A stretch of DNA of 64,000 bases, taken from the NCBI GenBank assembly GCA_963719135.1, contig CAVRAZ010000006.1:558001-622000 (forward strand), given 5' to 3'. Below, in pieces: positions 51,131-60,413 of the stretch (the stretch's first letter is position 1; each line of letters starts with the position of its first letter). Origin of the DNA: CAVRAZ01 sp963719135 (GTDB taxonomy: Bacteria > Pseudomonadota > Gammaproteobacteria > DSM-19610). The position numbers and the translations under genes are program-made. A model generated the notes under the pieces. The model searched no databases. It was given only the letters and a program-made list of their open reading frames with translations, and had not been told where the DNA came from.

Positions 51131-52343
51131 CTCGTTGGCCCGGAGAGGACAGGTTTTTTTGCTTGTAAAGGTCGGCGATCAATGAAACCAGAAGGCGCGC
51201 GAGCCGGAGCTTGGGGGACTGCGGAAATTCGTCGGACCCGCCTTCCCAGTAAAGACGCCAGCTATTGTCGTCGACATCGAATCCCGTTCCCCGTCCGACT
51301 TGGTTGGCCACCATGAGGTCGACCGCCTTGCTTAGCCGTTTCTTTTTCGCGTGTCTGTCGACCTGCTCGGTTTCCGCCGCGAACCCGACGCAAAACGGCG
51401 CCCGGGGCGAAGCGGCGACCTCGGCCAGGATATCCTGGGTCTTTTCCAGTTCGATCTGCAGTCGGTCGCCCTGTTTCTTGATTTTCTGCCCGGCCGGCGC
51501 AACCGGGCGGTAGTCAGCCACCGCCGCCGTGGCGATGAAAATATCGCAGTCCGCACGGCGCGCCATGACCGCCTGGTGCATTTGCGCGGCCGACTCGACC
51601 GCCACGACTTCCACGCCGGGCGGAGCACTCAACGCAACCGGACCGCTGACCAGTGTTACGAATGCACCCGCCTCGCGCGCCGCCGCGGCGATCGCGTAAC
51701 CGGTTTTTCCCGAACTGCGGTTGGTAAGGCAACGCACGGGGTCCAGCGCTTCCCGAGTCGGTCCCGCGGTGAGCAATACCCGCAGACCGGCGAGAGCGCC
51801 GGTCGAAAAGGCCTCCTCCACGGCGCCGGCAAGTTCGTCGGGTTCGAGCATTCGACCCGGTCCGACTTCGCCGCAGGCCTGGTCGCCGTCGGCCGGCCCC
51901 AGTATGGCCAATCCACGCGCTTGCAACAGCTCGACATTCGCCTGTGTCGCAGGGTTCAACCACATCCGGGTGTTCATGGCGGGCGCCAGATAGACCGGCG
52001 CCGTCGCGGCCAGACAGACGGCGTCGAGTAACTGTTCGGCGCGCCCATGAGCCAAGCGCGCCAACGTATCGGCGGTCGCCGGCGCAATCAGAATGCAGTC
52101 GGGCCAGCGGGCGAGTTCGATGTGCCGGATCGCCGCGTCGGCGTCGGTCCAGTCGCTATACGCGACCCGCCCCGAAAGTGTCTGCAGCGTGAGGGGCGTG
52201 ATAAACTCACAGCCGCCCGGCGTCATCACCACCTGCACGTCGGCACCCCGACTACACAGGATGCGAACCAGTTCTGCGCTCTTGTAGGCGGCGATGCCGC
52301 CAGTGATACCCAGCAGGATACGCTTGCCGTATATGCTGTTCAT
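51111..52343 (-). CDS. coaBC: Bifunctional phosphopantothenoylcysteine decarboxylase/synthetase
   Basis: Two successive steps of coenzyme A synthesis. The N-terminal flavoprotein half (CoaC) has [11 protein letters not shown], the decarboxylase PAMNTRMW motif and an N-terminal catalytic region. The C-terminal half (CoaB) has [33 protein letters not shown] and the later [10 protein letters not shown]. The full length of 410 residues is usual. The frame is open to 52400 upstream; the ATG at 52343 gives the standard start [16 protein letters not shown]. It is divergent from radC and overlaps dut. Confidence 0.97.
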   Translation of the reverse strand: MNSIYGKRILLGITGGIAAYKSAELVRILCSRGADVQVVMTPGGCEFITPLTLQTLSGRVAYSDWTDADAAIRHIELARWPDCILIAPATADTLARLAHGRAEQLLDAVCLAATAPVYLAPAMNTRMWLNPATQANVELLQARGLAILGPADGDQACGEVGPGRMLEPDELAGAVEEAFSTGALAGLRVLLTAGPTREALDPVRCLTNRSSGKTGYAIAAAAREAGAFVTLVSGPVALSAPPGVEVVAVESAAQMHQAVMARRADCDIFIATAAVADYRPVAPAGQKIKKQGDRLQIELEKTQDILAEVAASPRAPFCVGFAAETEQVDRHAKKKRLSKAVDLMVANQVGRGTGFDVDDNSWRLYWEGGSDEFPQSPKLRLARLLVSLIADLYKQKNLSSPGQRDESDSA

Positions 52344-52414
52344 GGAGCGCAAGTGTAGCAGAAACCCAAGGCGCGAAAAGACATTACGACGGTGTTCCAC
52401 ACAAGGAGTGTGAC

Positions 52415-53089
52415 ATGGCGATCAAGGACTGGCCCGTCAGCGAACGGCCGCGCGAAAAACTGCTTCATCGAGGCGCGCAAGCACTATCGGACGCCGAACT
52501 TTTGGCGATTTTCCTGCGCAGCGCCCCGGTCGGTTCCAATGCCGTGGACCTGGCCAGATCGTTGCTCCAGAGGTTCGGCGGCCTGCGCCGCCTGTTGCAT
52601 TGCGACGCGAAACTCTTCCTGAAGACCCCTGGACTGGGGCCGGCGCAATATGCGCAACTTCAAGCGGCACTGGAAATCGCGCGGCGCCATAACCTGGAGC
52701 GGCTGTGCCGCGAGGATGCTCTGGAAAGTCCGGCTCAGACCCGGTCCTATTTGTCTTCTCTGTTGCGCGACCGCCCGCTCGAGGTGTTCGCCTGCCTCTT
52801 TCTGGACACCAAGAACCGTGTCATCTGTTGCGAGGAATTGTTCCGGGGAACGCTCGATCGCGCCGAAGTTCACCCGCGCGAGGTGCTCAATCGCTGCCTG
52901 TTTCACAATGCCGCCGCCGTCATTTTCGCGCACAACCACCCGTCCGGTGTCTCCGAACCCAGCCGGGCGGACATCGCGTTGACCCAGCGGCTGCGCAAAG
53001 CGCTGGAGCTGGTCGACATCCGGCTGGTCGATCACCTCATTATCGGCGACGGCGAACCGGCTTCCCTGGCAGAGCTTGGCCTGCTCTAA
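52415..53089 (+). CDS. radC: RadC family JAB1/MPN-domain protein
   Basis: Protein of the RadC family, long linked to DNA repair though its direct role is disputed. The 224-residue sequence has the N-terminal UPF0758 helix-hairpin-helix region ([30 protein letters not shown]) and a C-terminal JAMM metal site (HNHPSG at about 173-178, followed by S/D). AAGGAG precedes the ATG at 52415. It lies between coaBC (divergent) and rpmB, as in many gammaproteobacteria. Confidence 0.96.
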   Translation: MAIKDWPVSERPREKLLHRGAQALSDAELLAIFLRSAPVGSNAVDLARSLLQRFGGLRRLLHCDAKLFLKTPGLGPAQYAQLQAALEIARRHNLERLCREDALESPAQTRSYLSSLLRDRPLEVFACLFLDTKNRVICCEELFRGTLDRAEVHPREVLNRCLFHNAAAVIFAHNHPSGVSEPSRADIALTQRLRKALELVDIRLVDHLIIGDGEPASLAELGLL

Positions 53090-53156
53090 ACTCCATGCGT
53101 TTCGGCGTGTTAGCAGCGCCCACGGGCTGCATGGGCGGCGTGCCCGGGCGCGTTGG

Positions 53157-53185
53157 TTGAGGAGGGCGAAAAGTTCTGGTATAAA
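53157..53185 (+). promoter_or_regulatory. Strong sigma70 promoter for rpmB-rpmG
   Basis: TTGAGG at 53157-53162 and TATAAA at 53180-53185, separated by exactly 17 bases, form a near-consensus promoter. Transcription would begin near 53192 and give a leader of about 55 bases before rpmB, ending in a GGAAGG-type ribosome-binding site. This fits highly expressed ribosomal protein genes. Confidence 0.7.
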
Positions 53186-53247
53186 GCCCGATTCCTGTCG
53201 CCGCCAGACCGCCGGCGACCGATTACGTGATCTTGAGGGAAGGAACG

Positions 53248-53484
53248 ATGTCCAGAGTCTGTCAGGTGACCGGGAAACGGCCGACTACCGGCAACAACGT
53301 ATCCCACGCCAACAACAAAACGCGCCGCCGGTTTCTGCCGAATCTGCACACCCATCGTTTCTGGGTCGGCAGCGAAAACCGCTGGGTGAAACTGCGGGTA
53401 TCGTCCAAGGGCATGCGGATCATCGACAAAGTGGGCATCGACGCGGTGTTGGCCGATTTGCGCGCCCGCGGCGAATCCGTTTAG
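53248..53484 (+). CDS. rpmB: 50S ribosomal protein L28
   Basis: Large-subunit ribosomal protein of 78 residues. It starts [20 protein letters not shown], which is the L28 signature, followed by the basic [18 protein letters not shown] and an end typical of proteobacterial L28. Its frame extends seven residues upstream to a GTG, but the ATG at 53248 has the ribosome-binding site AGGGAAGGAA. It is followed twelve bases later by rpmG. Confidence 0.98.
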   Translation: MSRVCQVTGKRPTTGNNVSHANNKTRRRFLPNLHTHRFWVGSENRWVKLRVSSKGMRIIDKVGIDAVLADLRARGESV

Positions 53485-53495
53485 GAGCAGAATCA

Positions 53496-53651
53496 ATGCG
53501 CGACAAAATCAAACTGGTATCCAGCGCCGGCACCGGTCACTTTTACACCACGACCAAGAACAAGCGCACGACGCCTGACAAGCTCGAAATGAAGAAATAT
53601 GACCCTGTCGTTCGCAAGCACGTGATGTACAAGGAAGCCAAGATCAAGTAA
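53496..53651 (+). CDS. rpmG: 50S ribosomal protein L33
   Basis: Large-subunit ribosomal protein of 51 residues, with the family pattern [20 protein letters not shown] and the lysine-rich C-terminus. Like most gammaproteobacterial L33 proteins, it lacks the zinc-binding cysteines, so it is the zinc-independent form. AGGAG lies ten bases before the ATG. The gene is followed by a strong terminator hairpin at 53671-53705. Confidence 0.97.
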   Translation: MRDKIKLVSSAGTGHFYTTTKNKRTTPDKLEMKKYDPVVRKHVMYKEAKIK

Positions 53652-53670
53652 GGCGGTTACCCATCTCTGC

Positions 53671-53705
53671 CATCAAAAAGCCCGGCTGCGCCGGGCTTTT
53701 TGATG
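53671..53705. terminator. Bidirectional intrinsic terminator between rpmG and the desaturase
   Basis: Arms CATCAAAAAGCCCGGC and GCCGGGCTTTTTGATG are perfectly complementary around a TGC loop. The A and T runs on each side allow it to stop transcription of rpmG from the left and of the desaturase gene from the right. Confidence 0.93.
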
Positions 53706-53725
53706 GCAGATAGTCGCAGGACCGC

Positions 53726-54907
53726 TCACGCCGGCGCCATCCGATAATCCTTCATGCGGTGCGCGAACTGCTGCAACGCCGACACCCCGCTGTTTTCCGC
53801 GCGCCGGCACCAATCCTGCAGCGCTTCCAGAAGATGCTCGTGGCTGGTCGCCGACCGCTCCCAGATGCCGGCCAGTTGTTCGCGGAACTGGTAGGCAACG
53901 CGCAGGCGACCAAAGCGCGCCAGCACCGTCTCTAGCATTTCGCGCGCCGACTCGTCCAGACGCATCCGGTTGTGGATCACAAGCGCACGCGCCTGCTTGA
54001 AAAGCCCCCGGTACGGCCGGTCTGTCTGCTCGACTTCCTCGCGCAGGACCGGCACCAGCACCTCGCGGGCATAATGGGTCATGACATGCAACCGATTGAC
54101 GAACAGCGCGCGCACCGTCTCCAGATCCATCTTCTGTCTGCGGACGTCCCGAACGGGGACCGGTGCTACCTTCTTGACGCGCGCCAGTCCCAGCGCATCG
54201 AACAGGCGGATATAGAGCCAGCCCAGGTCGAACTCCCAGGGATGCACGGAAAACTTCGCCGAACTTGCGAAGGCATGGTGGTTGTTATGCAACTCCTCGC
54301 CGCCGATCAACAACCCCAGGCAGACGATATTGGTCGACGCATCTCCGGTCTCGAAGTTCCGATAGCCCCACCAGTGTCCGATGCCGTTGATGACGCCGGC
54401 CGCCCATAACGGAATCCAAAGCATCTGCACGCCCCAGACCGACAGACCGGCGAACCCGAACAGCAGGACGTCGAGCACCAGCATCACGGCTACGCCCAGC
54501 ACGGCATGGCGGCTGTAGACCCTGCGCTCAAGCCAGTCATCCGGCGTATGGTGCCCGTAGTGCCCAACCGTTTCACCGTTGGCGGCTTCGGCCCGGTACA
54601 GTTCAGCGCCCTGCCAGAGCACCTTGCGGATACCCAGGACCTGCGGGCTGTGAGGGTCTTCGGGCGTCTCGCACCGCGCATGGTGCTTGCGGTGGATGGA
54701 TACCCACTCCCGCGTCACCATGCCGGTGGTCAGCCACAGCCAGAACCGAAAGAAATGTGCCACCGCCGGATGCAGGTCCAGTGCCCGATGGGCCTGATGA
54801 CGATGCAGATAAAGCGTGACCGAAACGATTGTGATATGGGTCAGACCCAAGGCAACCAGCACATAGCCCCACCAGGGCAAATCCACCAATCCGTTATACC
54901 AGGACAC
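53726..54907 (-). CDS. Membrane fatty-acid (acyl) desaturase
   Basis: Diiron desaturase inserting a double bond into acyl chains. The 393-residue protein has the three histidine boxes HRHQAH (about 35-40), HRKHH (about 72-76) and HNNHH (about 206-210), with several membrane helices between them. The GHWWGYRNFET segment and the boxes match delta-9-type desaturases such as DesA of Pseudomonas. The C-terminal 100 residues are helical and charged, longer than in many homologues. GGGGGAG precedes the ATG. It is divergent from the EAL/HDOD gene and converges with rpmG. Confidence 0.93.
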   Translation of the reverse strand: MSWYNGLVDLPWWGYVLVALGLTHITIVSVTLYLHRHQAHRALDLHPAVAHFFRFWLWLTTGMVTREWVSIHRKHHARCETPEDPHSPQVLGIRKVLWQGAELYRAEAANGETVGHYGHHTPDDWLERRVYSRHAVLGVAVMLVLDVLLFGFAGLSVWGVQMLWIPLWAAGVINGIGHWWGYRNFETGDASTNIVCLGLLIGGEELHNNHHAFASSAKFSVHPWEFDLGWLYIRLFDALGLARVKKVAPVPVRDVRRQKMDLETVRALFVNRLHVMTHYAREVLVPVLREEVEQTDRPYRGLFKQARALVIHNRMRLDESAREMLETVLARFGRLRVAYQFREQLAGIWERSATSHEHLLEALQDWCRRAENSGVSALQQFAHRMKDYRMAPA

Positions 54908-55073
54908 GGCTTATACTCCCCCACTCTGATTTTGAAATAATCCCTGACCGGACGAAGCCGGACCGGGTGTGTGGAAGTTTACCACAGGTCGTTGCTTGCG
55001 GGCGGCGTCAACCCGGCCGTGCCCCGGCCGCTAGGGTCGGGCACGACCGCAATTCAATCCAGCGGGTCAATAA

Positions 55074-55079
55074 TATAAT
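55074..55079 (+). promoter_or_regulatory. Perfect -10 element close to the EAL/HDOD gene start
   Basis: TATAAT lies at 55074-55079, nine bases before the ATG at 55089, with only a weak -35 (AATTCA or TTCAAT) at the usual distance. No ribosome-binding site lies between it and the ATG, so a leaderless transcript is possible. Confidence 0.42.
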
Positions 55080-55088
55080 CTTGGCACT

Positions 55089-56294
55089 ATGACAGATATC
55101 TATATCGCGCGCCAACCGATCTATGACCGCCAGCTCGACGTGTTCGCCTACGAGCTTCTCTTTCGCAACAATCGGCAGAATCGGGCCGGTATCGTCGACG
55201 GCGACAAGGCCACCACCGACGTCATCGTCAACACTTTCATGGAGATCGGCCTGAACAACATCGTCGAGGACCGGCTTGCCTTCATCAACCTGACACGCTC
55301 CTTTTTCCTCGACGAACGCATGGTCACCATGCCGAAGGATCGCGTCGTGCTCGAGCTGCTCGAGGACATCGATGCCAACGAAGAGTTGATCCAGGGCGTC
55401 CGGCGCCTCGCGGCGCAGGGGTACAAGATCGCGCTGGATGATTTCATCTATCACGAGTCGCTCAAGCCCCTGGTGGAAACCGCGAGCCTCGTGAAAATCG
55501 ATGTCATGGCGCTGAGCGAGGCGGACATCGCAGCGCACGTCGAGGAGCTGCGCGCCTACCCGCTCAAGTTGCTCGCCGAGAAAGTGGAAACCCAGGCCAT
55601 GTTCGATTTCTGCATGAAACTGGGATTCGATTACTTCCAGGGATACTTTTTTGCGCAGCCGAAGATCATCACCGGCCGCGCGCTGCCGAACAACCGTCTT
55701 GCCATACTGCGCCTGCTCGGCAAGCTGCAGGACCCGACGATCCCGGTCGACGAACTCGAACTGCTGGTTTCACAGGACGTCGCCTTGAGCTTCCGGCTGC
55801 TCAAGTATGTCAACTCGGCCGCCCTGGCGCTGCCGCGCAGGATCGAGTCCATCCACCAGGCCGTGGTACTGGTCGGACTGCAGAACATTCGCAACTGGTC
55901 GCTGCTGCTGTCCGCCTCGCTGATCGACAACAAGCCGATCGAACTGGTGGTGACTGCCATGGTTCGCGGCCGCATGGCCGAATTGCTGGCCTCCGCCTGC
56001 GACTATGAGAATCCCGACGCCTATTTCACCGTTGGACTCTTCTCCGCGCTGGACGCGTTGATGGACAACACGATGGAGGAAATCCTGACTCAGCTCCCGC
56101 TCGCGGAGCACATCGTCGGCGCGCTGCTGCGCCACAGCGGCAGACACGGCATTGTGCTGGAATGCGTACTCGCCTATGAGCGTGGCGACTGGGAGTCCGT
56201 GCGTTGCGCCGGCCTGTCCATCAACCGAATCAGCGACTGTTATCTGGAAGCCCTTCATTGGGCCGACCAGATGCGCAGACAGCTACTTGAATGA
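55089..56294 (+). CDS. EAL-like and HDOD domain signalling protein
   Basis: A 401-residue protein of the YuxH type: an EAL-like domain at about 1-190 followed by an HDOD domain at about 195-400. The EAL signature reads YELLFR (about 21-26), and the other glutamates and aspartates needed for cyclic-di-GMP hydrolysis are not preserved, although KIALDDF is present. A catalytically inactive role, perhaps in signal relay, is likely. The HDOD part has DPTIPVDELELLVSQDVALSFRLLKY, lacking an intact HD pair. It is divergent from the desaturase gene and ends about 130 bases before ppx, with a strong terminator between. Confidence 0.88.
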   Translation: MTDIYIARQPIYDRQLDVFAYELLFRNNRQNRAGIVDGDKATTDVIVNTFMEIGLNNIVEDRLAFINLTRSFFLDERMVTMPKDRVVLELLEDIDANEELIQGVRRLAAQGYKIALDDFIYHESLKPLVETASLVKIDVMALSEADIAAHVEELRAYPLKLLAEKVETQAMFDFCMKLGFDYFQGYFFAQPKIITGRALPNNRLAILRLLGKLQDPTIPVDELELLVSQDVALSFRLLKYVNSAALALPRRIESIHQAVVLVGLQNIRNWSLLLSASLIDNKPIELVVTAMVRGRMAELLASACDYENPDAYFTVGLFSALDALMDNTMEEILTQLPLAEHIVGALLRHSGRHGIVLECVLAYERGDWESVRCAGLSINRISDCYLEALHWADQMRRQLLE

Positions 56295-56388
56295 TGAATA
56301 TCTGATCCCGGTCAAGGAGCCCGACGCGCCGAAAGGTTACCGTTGTTGGCGGGTGCTTAGTTGACACCAAGTCACCCTTCCCGTCCTT

Positions 56389-56424
56389 ACCCCCTGTCCA
56401 TGATGAATGGAAAGGGGGTTTTTT
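56389..56424 (+). terminator. Intrinsic terminator between the EAL/HDOD gene and ppx
   Basis: ACCCCCT (56389-56395) pairs with AGGGGGT (56413-56419). After one mismatch TCCAT (56397-56401) pairs with ATGGA (56407-56411), leaving a five-base loop; five T residues follow (56420-56424). It fits an intrinsic terminator very well. The ATG proposed for ppx (56429) begins five bases later, and its only ribosome-binding-like AGGGGG is the 3' arm of this stem. Confidence 0.85.
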
Positions 56425-56428
56425 CTTT

Positions 56429-58015
56429 ATGCCACGCCGCGGCCGCCGGAGGCTTGAGAAAGGCGGCCGAGTCCCCGAGAATGTAGCCCCTCCCCCGAGC
56501 GACGGCAGCAAGACCTTGACCGACCTGGACACCTCGCCTCCACTCGCAGCCGTTGATCTGGGCTCGAACAGCTTCCACATGATCGTCGCTCAATTCCACG
56601 GCGATCAGATGCTGATTCTGGACCGGCTGCGCGACCCGGTACGGCTCGCCGACGGCCTGACCGAAAGCAACATGCTGGATGAAGCCGTGGCGCAACGATC
56701 CCTGGAATGCCTGGAAAGATTCGGACAGCGCCTGCGTCATATCGCCCCCGAGAACCTGCGCGCCGTCGGCACCAACACCCTGCGGAGGGCCGACACCTCC
56801 ACCGGTTTCCTGGAGCGCGCACAGACCGCGCTCGGACACAGCATCGAGATCATTTCCGGTATCGAGGAAGCGCGCCTGATCTACCTGGGCGTCGCCCACA
56901 GTCTGCCCGACCCGGGCGGGCGGCGCCTGGTGGTCGACATCGGTGGCGGCAGCACGGAACTGATCATCGGGGAAGGCTTTGAACCGCAGATGCTGGAGAG
57001 TCTCTACATCGGCTGCGTGGGCATGAGCAGGCGTTTCTTCGAAGACGGAGCGATCACCAGGGAAGCGATGAACCGGGCGCTGGTGGCCGCGCGCCTCGAA
57101 CTGCAACCGATCAAGCGTCGCTTCCGCGAGCTGGGCTGGTCCATGGCGACCGGTTCATCGGGGACGATTCGCGCGGTGCGCGATGTCGTGACCAACGCGG
57201 GGTGGAGCGACAACGGCATCACACCCGCAGCGCTGGAGAAACTGCGCGGCGCGCTGATCGCGGCGGGTCATGTCAGCGCGCTCAGCATCAATGGCCTGAG
57301 CGAAAACCGGGCACCGGTCTTCCCCGGCGGCGTCGCCGTGTTGAGCGCCGTATTCGACGCGCTGAAGATCGAGCGGATGCTGCATTCCAGCGGCGCATTG
57401 CGCGAAGGCGTCATCTATGACCTGAACGGACGCATCCATCACCACGACAAGCGCGAAGCGACCGTCAACGCGCTGGTGGAACGTTATCGGGTGGACGTCA
57501 CACAGGCGGTGCGCGTGGAACAGGTGGCGCTGAGCCTGCTCGACGCCGTGCGCGACGCCTGGAACCTGAAATCCGAAGATGCGCGCCAATGGCTGCACTG
57601 GGCGACCCATCTGCACGAAATCGGCCTGTCGATTTCGCACGACCAGTACCACAAACACGGCGCCTACATCATCCGCCACGCGGATCTGGCCGGGTTTTCG
57701 CTGCGCGACCAGAAATTCCTGTCGCTGCTGGTCCAGGCACATCGTCGCAAACTGAAACCGTCGCTGTTCGACGCCCTGCCCGAGACCATGCGACTGGTCG
57801 CCGTAAGGCTGATCGTGATTCTGAGACTCGCGGTGCTGTTGCGGCGCAGCCGCTCCGATCACGACATGCTGCCGACCGAAATCACGGCCGCGGACAACAA
57901 GCTGACTCTCCAATTCCCCGCCGGCTGGCTGGAGGGGCACCCGCTGACGAACGCAGACCTGGGGCAGGAGAAGAAGTACCTGAAGAGTGTCGGCACGAAA
58001 CTGCGGTTTGCGTGA
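56429..58015 (+). CDS. ppx: Exopolyphosphatase (Ppx/GppA family)
   Basis: Removes terminal phosphates from inorganic polyphosphate. The 528-residue frame has the ASKHA-type phosphate loop AAVDLGSNSFHMIVAQ (about 40-55), RAVGTNTLRRADT, the DIGGGSTELI motif (about 171-180) and a C-terminal HD-like helical region (HEIGLSISHDQYHKHGAYI). It converges with ppk. The ATG at 56429 follows a terminator hairpin immediately; the only later in-frame start candidate before the conserved core is a TTG at 56516. The true N-terminus is uncertain, but the function is not. Confidence 0.93.
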   Translation: MPRRGRRRLEKGGRVPENVAPPPSDGSKTLTDLDTSPPLAAVDLGSNSFHMIVAQFHGDQMLILDRLRDPVRLADGLTESNMLDEAVAQRSLECLERFGQRLRHIAPENLRAVGTNTLRRADTSTGFLERAQTALGHSIEIISGIEEARLIYLGVAHSLPDPGGRRLVVDIGGGSTELIIGEGFEPQMLESLYIGCVGMSRRFFEDGAITREAMNRALVAARLELQPIKRRFRELGWSMATGSSGTIRAVRDVVTNAGWSDNGITPAALEKLRGALIAAGHVSALSINGLSENRAPVFPGGVAVLSAVFDALKIERMLHSSGALREGVIYDLNGRIHHHDKREATVNALVERYRVDVTQAVRVEQVALSLLDAVRDAWNLKSEDARQWLHWATHLHEIGLSISHDQYHKHGAYIIRHADLAGFSLRDQKFLSLLVQAHRRKLKPSLFDALPETMRLVAVRLIVILRLAVLLRRSRSDHDMLPTEITAADNKLTLQFPAGWLEGHPLTNADLGQEKKYLKSVGTKLRFA

Positions 58016-58058
58016 GTGGATACTTTGTTTACCGTTAAGGACGCCAAGGCCCCCTCTC

Positions 58059-58089
58059 TTAACCACAAAGGACACGAAGGTCACGAAGA
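58059..58089 (+). repeat. TTAACCACAAAGGACACGAA dispersed repeat, direct copy
   Basis: Shares its 20-base core exactly with the left arm at 7324-7386 and is followed by GGTCACGAAGA. It is preceded by ACCGTTAAGGACGCCAAGG, a looser repeat unit of the same kind. Its inverted partner is at 58261-58293. Confidence 0.72.
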
Positions 58090-58260
58090 TTTCCTGTTGT
58101 TGACCACCTCACAGCCCGGTTGAAGCCGGCGAGTTCCGGGGCCATCATTGGCTCGCGGACTCCGCTGACAACGCCCACCTTTACCAAGCAAGAGCGGCGT
58201 TCCACGGAGCCGAATAGGCGCTCTGCGGCACCATCATACGCAGAGGACACAAACAATGGT

Positions 58261-58293
58261 TTTCTGCGTGTACTTTGTGTCCTTTGTGGTTAA
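58261..58293 (-). repeat. TTAACCACAAAGGACACAAA dispersed repeat, inverted copy
   Basis: Reverse complement reads TTAACCACAAAGGACACAAA and continues through GTACACGCAGAAA. With the copy at 58059-58089 it forms an inverted pair with 171 bases between, nearly the same spacing as the pair between metK and ahcY. A short related unit, CGCAGAGGACACAAACAATGG, lies just inside at about 58239. Confidence 0.7.
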
Positions 58294-58343
58294 CAGGGTC
58301 GCGCCCTTCACGTCCATCACGGTTGGACGACCCACGCCGCCCG

Positions 58344-60413
58344 CTAGAGCACCGACTCCAGCAGCGCCCCCTGGGCGCTGCGCGATTTCTGGTTCGCGGC
58401 GGGCGTGCGGCGTTTGTATTCGCCGTCGCGCTGCAATACCCAGGCCTCGGTGTTGTCCGACAGGTAGGCTTCCAGGCCGTCCTTGAGAATCCGCTGGCGC
58501 AGCTTCTTGTCCTCGACCGGAAACGCGATTTCGACGCGGTGAAAGAAATTACGCTCCATCCAGTCGGCGCTGGACAGGTACAGCTCATAGTCGCCATCGT
58601 TGTGAAAATAGAACACGCGCGTGTGCTCCAGAAAGCGGCCGACGATTGAGCGCACCGTGATGTTGTCCGAAACACCCTCGATGCCCGGGCGCAGGCAGCA
58701 GATGCCCCGCACGATGAGATCGATCTTGACGCCGGCCTGCGACGCCTGATAGAGGGCGCGGATCGACTGGGCCTCGAGCAGCGCGTTGCATTTCACGATG
58801 ATGCGGGCGGGTTTGCCGGCGCGCGCCATCGCGGCCTCACGTTCGATCTTGGCCATCATTTCCTTGTGCAGGTTGAACGGCGACTGCAGCACCTTCTTGA
58901 GCTGTTTGAACTTGCCGAGGCTGGTCAGCAACTGGAACACCCGCTGCACGTCACCGCCGAGCTGATCGTCGCAGGTCATCAGTCCGTAGTCGGTGTAGAG
59001 CCTGGCCGTGCGCGCGTGGTAATTGCCCGTGCCCAGATGTACGTAATGCCGCAGATGGCCCGCCTCCCGGCGGGTGATGAGCATCATTTTCGCGTGCGTC
59101 TTGTACCCCACCACGCCGTAGACGACGTGGGCGCCGGCACCCTGCAGGCGGTTGGCGAGCTGGATATTGGCCTCTTCGTCGAAGCGCGCCCGCAGTTCGA
59201 TGACGACGGTCACTTCCTTGCCGTTTTTCGCCGCCTCGACCAACGCGTTCACAATCGCGGAATCGGGTCCGGTGCGGTACAACGTCTGCTTGATGGCCAG
59301 TACGTGCGGGTCCGCCGCGCCCTGGCGCAGTATGTCGATAACCGGCACGAACGAATCGAAGGGATGGTGCAGCAGCAGATCGCCCGACTGCAGGGCGTCG
59401 AATATGTTCTGATCCTGCATGAGCCCGCTCGGACGGCTCGGCTTGAACGGCGGATATTTCAGGTCGGGCCGGTCGACCAGGTCCGAAATCGCCATGAGCC
59501 GGTTGAGATTGACCGGACCGTTCACCTGGAACAGGTCGACGGCGGTCAGTTCAAACTGGCTCAAGAGAAAATCGGCCATCTGCGGTGAGCAGTTGTCCGC
59601 CACTTCCAGGCGCACCGCGTCGCCGTAACGGCGTGACAACAGCTCACCCTCGACGGCGTGCAGCAGATCGTCGATTTCCTCCTCGTCCACGAACAATTCG
59701 CTGTTGCGGGTGACGCGGAACTGGTAGCACCCGGTCGCGGTCATGCCGGAAAACAGGTCGTCGACGTGCGCGTGGATGATCGACGAAAGGAACACAAAGT
59801 CGTAAGGCCCTTCCGAGCAATCCGCCGGCAGGTGCACCAGCCGCGGCAGCGAGCGCGGCGCCTGCACGATGGCCACGCCGCTCGAACGGCCGAACGCGTC
59901 CTTGCCTTCCAGCGACACGACGAAGTTCAGACTCTTGTTGAGGATACGCGGGAACGGGTGCGCCGGATCGAGTCCCAGCGGGCTCAGCACCGGCAGCAGC
60001 TCGCGTTCGAAAAAATCGCGAATCCAGGCCGCCTGTTTCTCGTTCCACTGGGTTCGCCGCACGAACCGAATCTGTTCCTTGGCCAGCAAGGGAATCAATT
60101 CCTCGTTCAACACCCGGTACTGCTCCTCGACCAGGAGGTGCGCCTGTTCGGCGATCTGGTTCATGACCTCGGTCGGCGAAAAATTGTCCGGGTCGGCCTG
60201 CACTGATCCCGACTCGATTCGCTGCTTGACGCCGGAGACGCGGATTTCGAAGAACTCGTCGAGGTTGGTACTGGAGATACAGAGAAACTTGAGACGCTCC
60301 AGGAGCGGCGTTGCGGGGTCCAGCGCCTGTGCGAGCACGCGCGTGTTGAACTTCAGCAGGCTCAGCTCGCGGTTGATGTAGAGTTCGGGCTGGGTCAGGG
60401 TCAAAGCATCCAT
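58344..60413 (-). CDS. ppk: Polyphosphate kinase 1
   Basis: Reversible polymerisation of ATP gamma-phosphate into polyphosphate, at the membrane. The 689-residue protein opens YINRELSLLKFNTRVLAQAL, followed by FLCISSTNLDEFFEIRVSG. The phospholipase D-like catalytic half has two histidine regions, including THAKMMLITRREAGHLRHYVHLGTGNY with the autophosphorylated histidine, and ADWMERNFFHRVE near the end. It converges with ppx, so synthesis and degradation of polyphosphate are encoded side by side. Confidence 0.97.
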   Translation of the reverse strand: MDALTLTQPELYINRELSLLKFNTRVLAQALDPATPLLERLKFLCISSTNLDEFFEIRVSGVKQRIESGSVQADPDNFSPTEVMNQIAEQAHLLVEEQYRVLNEELIPLLAKEQIRFVRRTQWNEKQAAWIRDFFERELLPVLSPLGLDPAHPFPRILNKSLNFVVSLEGKDAFGRSSGVAIVQAPRSLPRLVHLPADCSEGPYDFVFLSSIIHAHVDDLFSGMTATGCYQFRVTRNSELFVDEEEIDDLLHAVEGELLSRRYGDAVRLEVADNCSPQMADFLLSQFELTAVDLFQVNGPVNLNRLMAISDLVDRPDLKYPPFKPSRPSGLMQDQNIFDALQSGDLLLHHPFDSFVPVIDILRQGAADPHVLAIKQTLYRTGPDSAIVNALVEAAKNGKEVTVVIELRARFDEEANIQLANRLQGAGAHVVYGVVGYKTHAKMMLITRREAGHLRHYVHLGTGNYHARTARLYTDYGLMTCDDQLGGDVQRVFQLLTSLGKFKQLKKVLQSPFNLHKEMMAKIEREAAMARAGKPARIIVKCNALLEAQSIRALYQASQAGVKIDLIVRGICCLRPGIEGVSDNITVRSIVGRFLEHTRVFYFHNDGDYELYLSSADWMERNFFHRVEIAFPVEDKKLRQRILKDGLEAYLSDNTEAWVLQRDGEYKRRTPAANQKSRSAQGALLESVL

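Larger units (their letters stand above)
58016..58343. other. Intergenic region between convergent ppx and ppk, with inverted repeats
   Basis: About 330 bases containing a pair of inverted copies of the TTAACCACAAAGGACAC-type repeat and no supported gene. A short minus-strand frame (58059-58256) has no family features or ribosome-binding site. Confidence 0.5.

Noticed and set aside
58059..58256. A 65-codon minus-strand frame between ppx and ppk
   Set aside because: It includes repeat sequence, has no ribosome-binding site and shows no family features.
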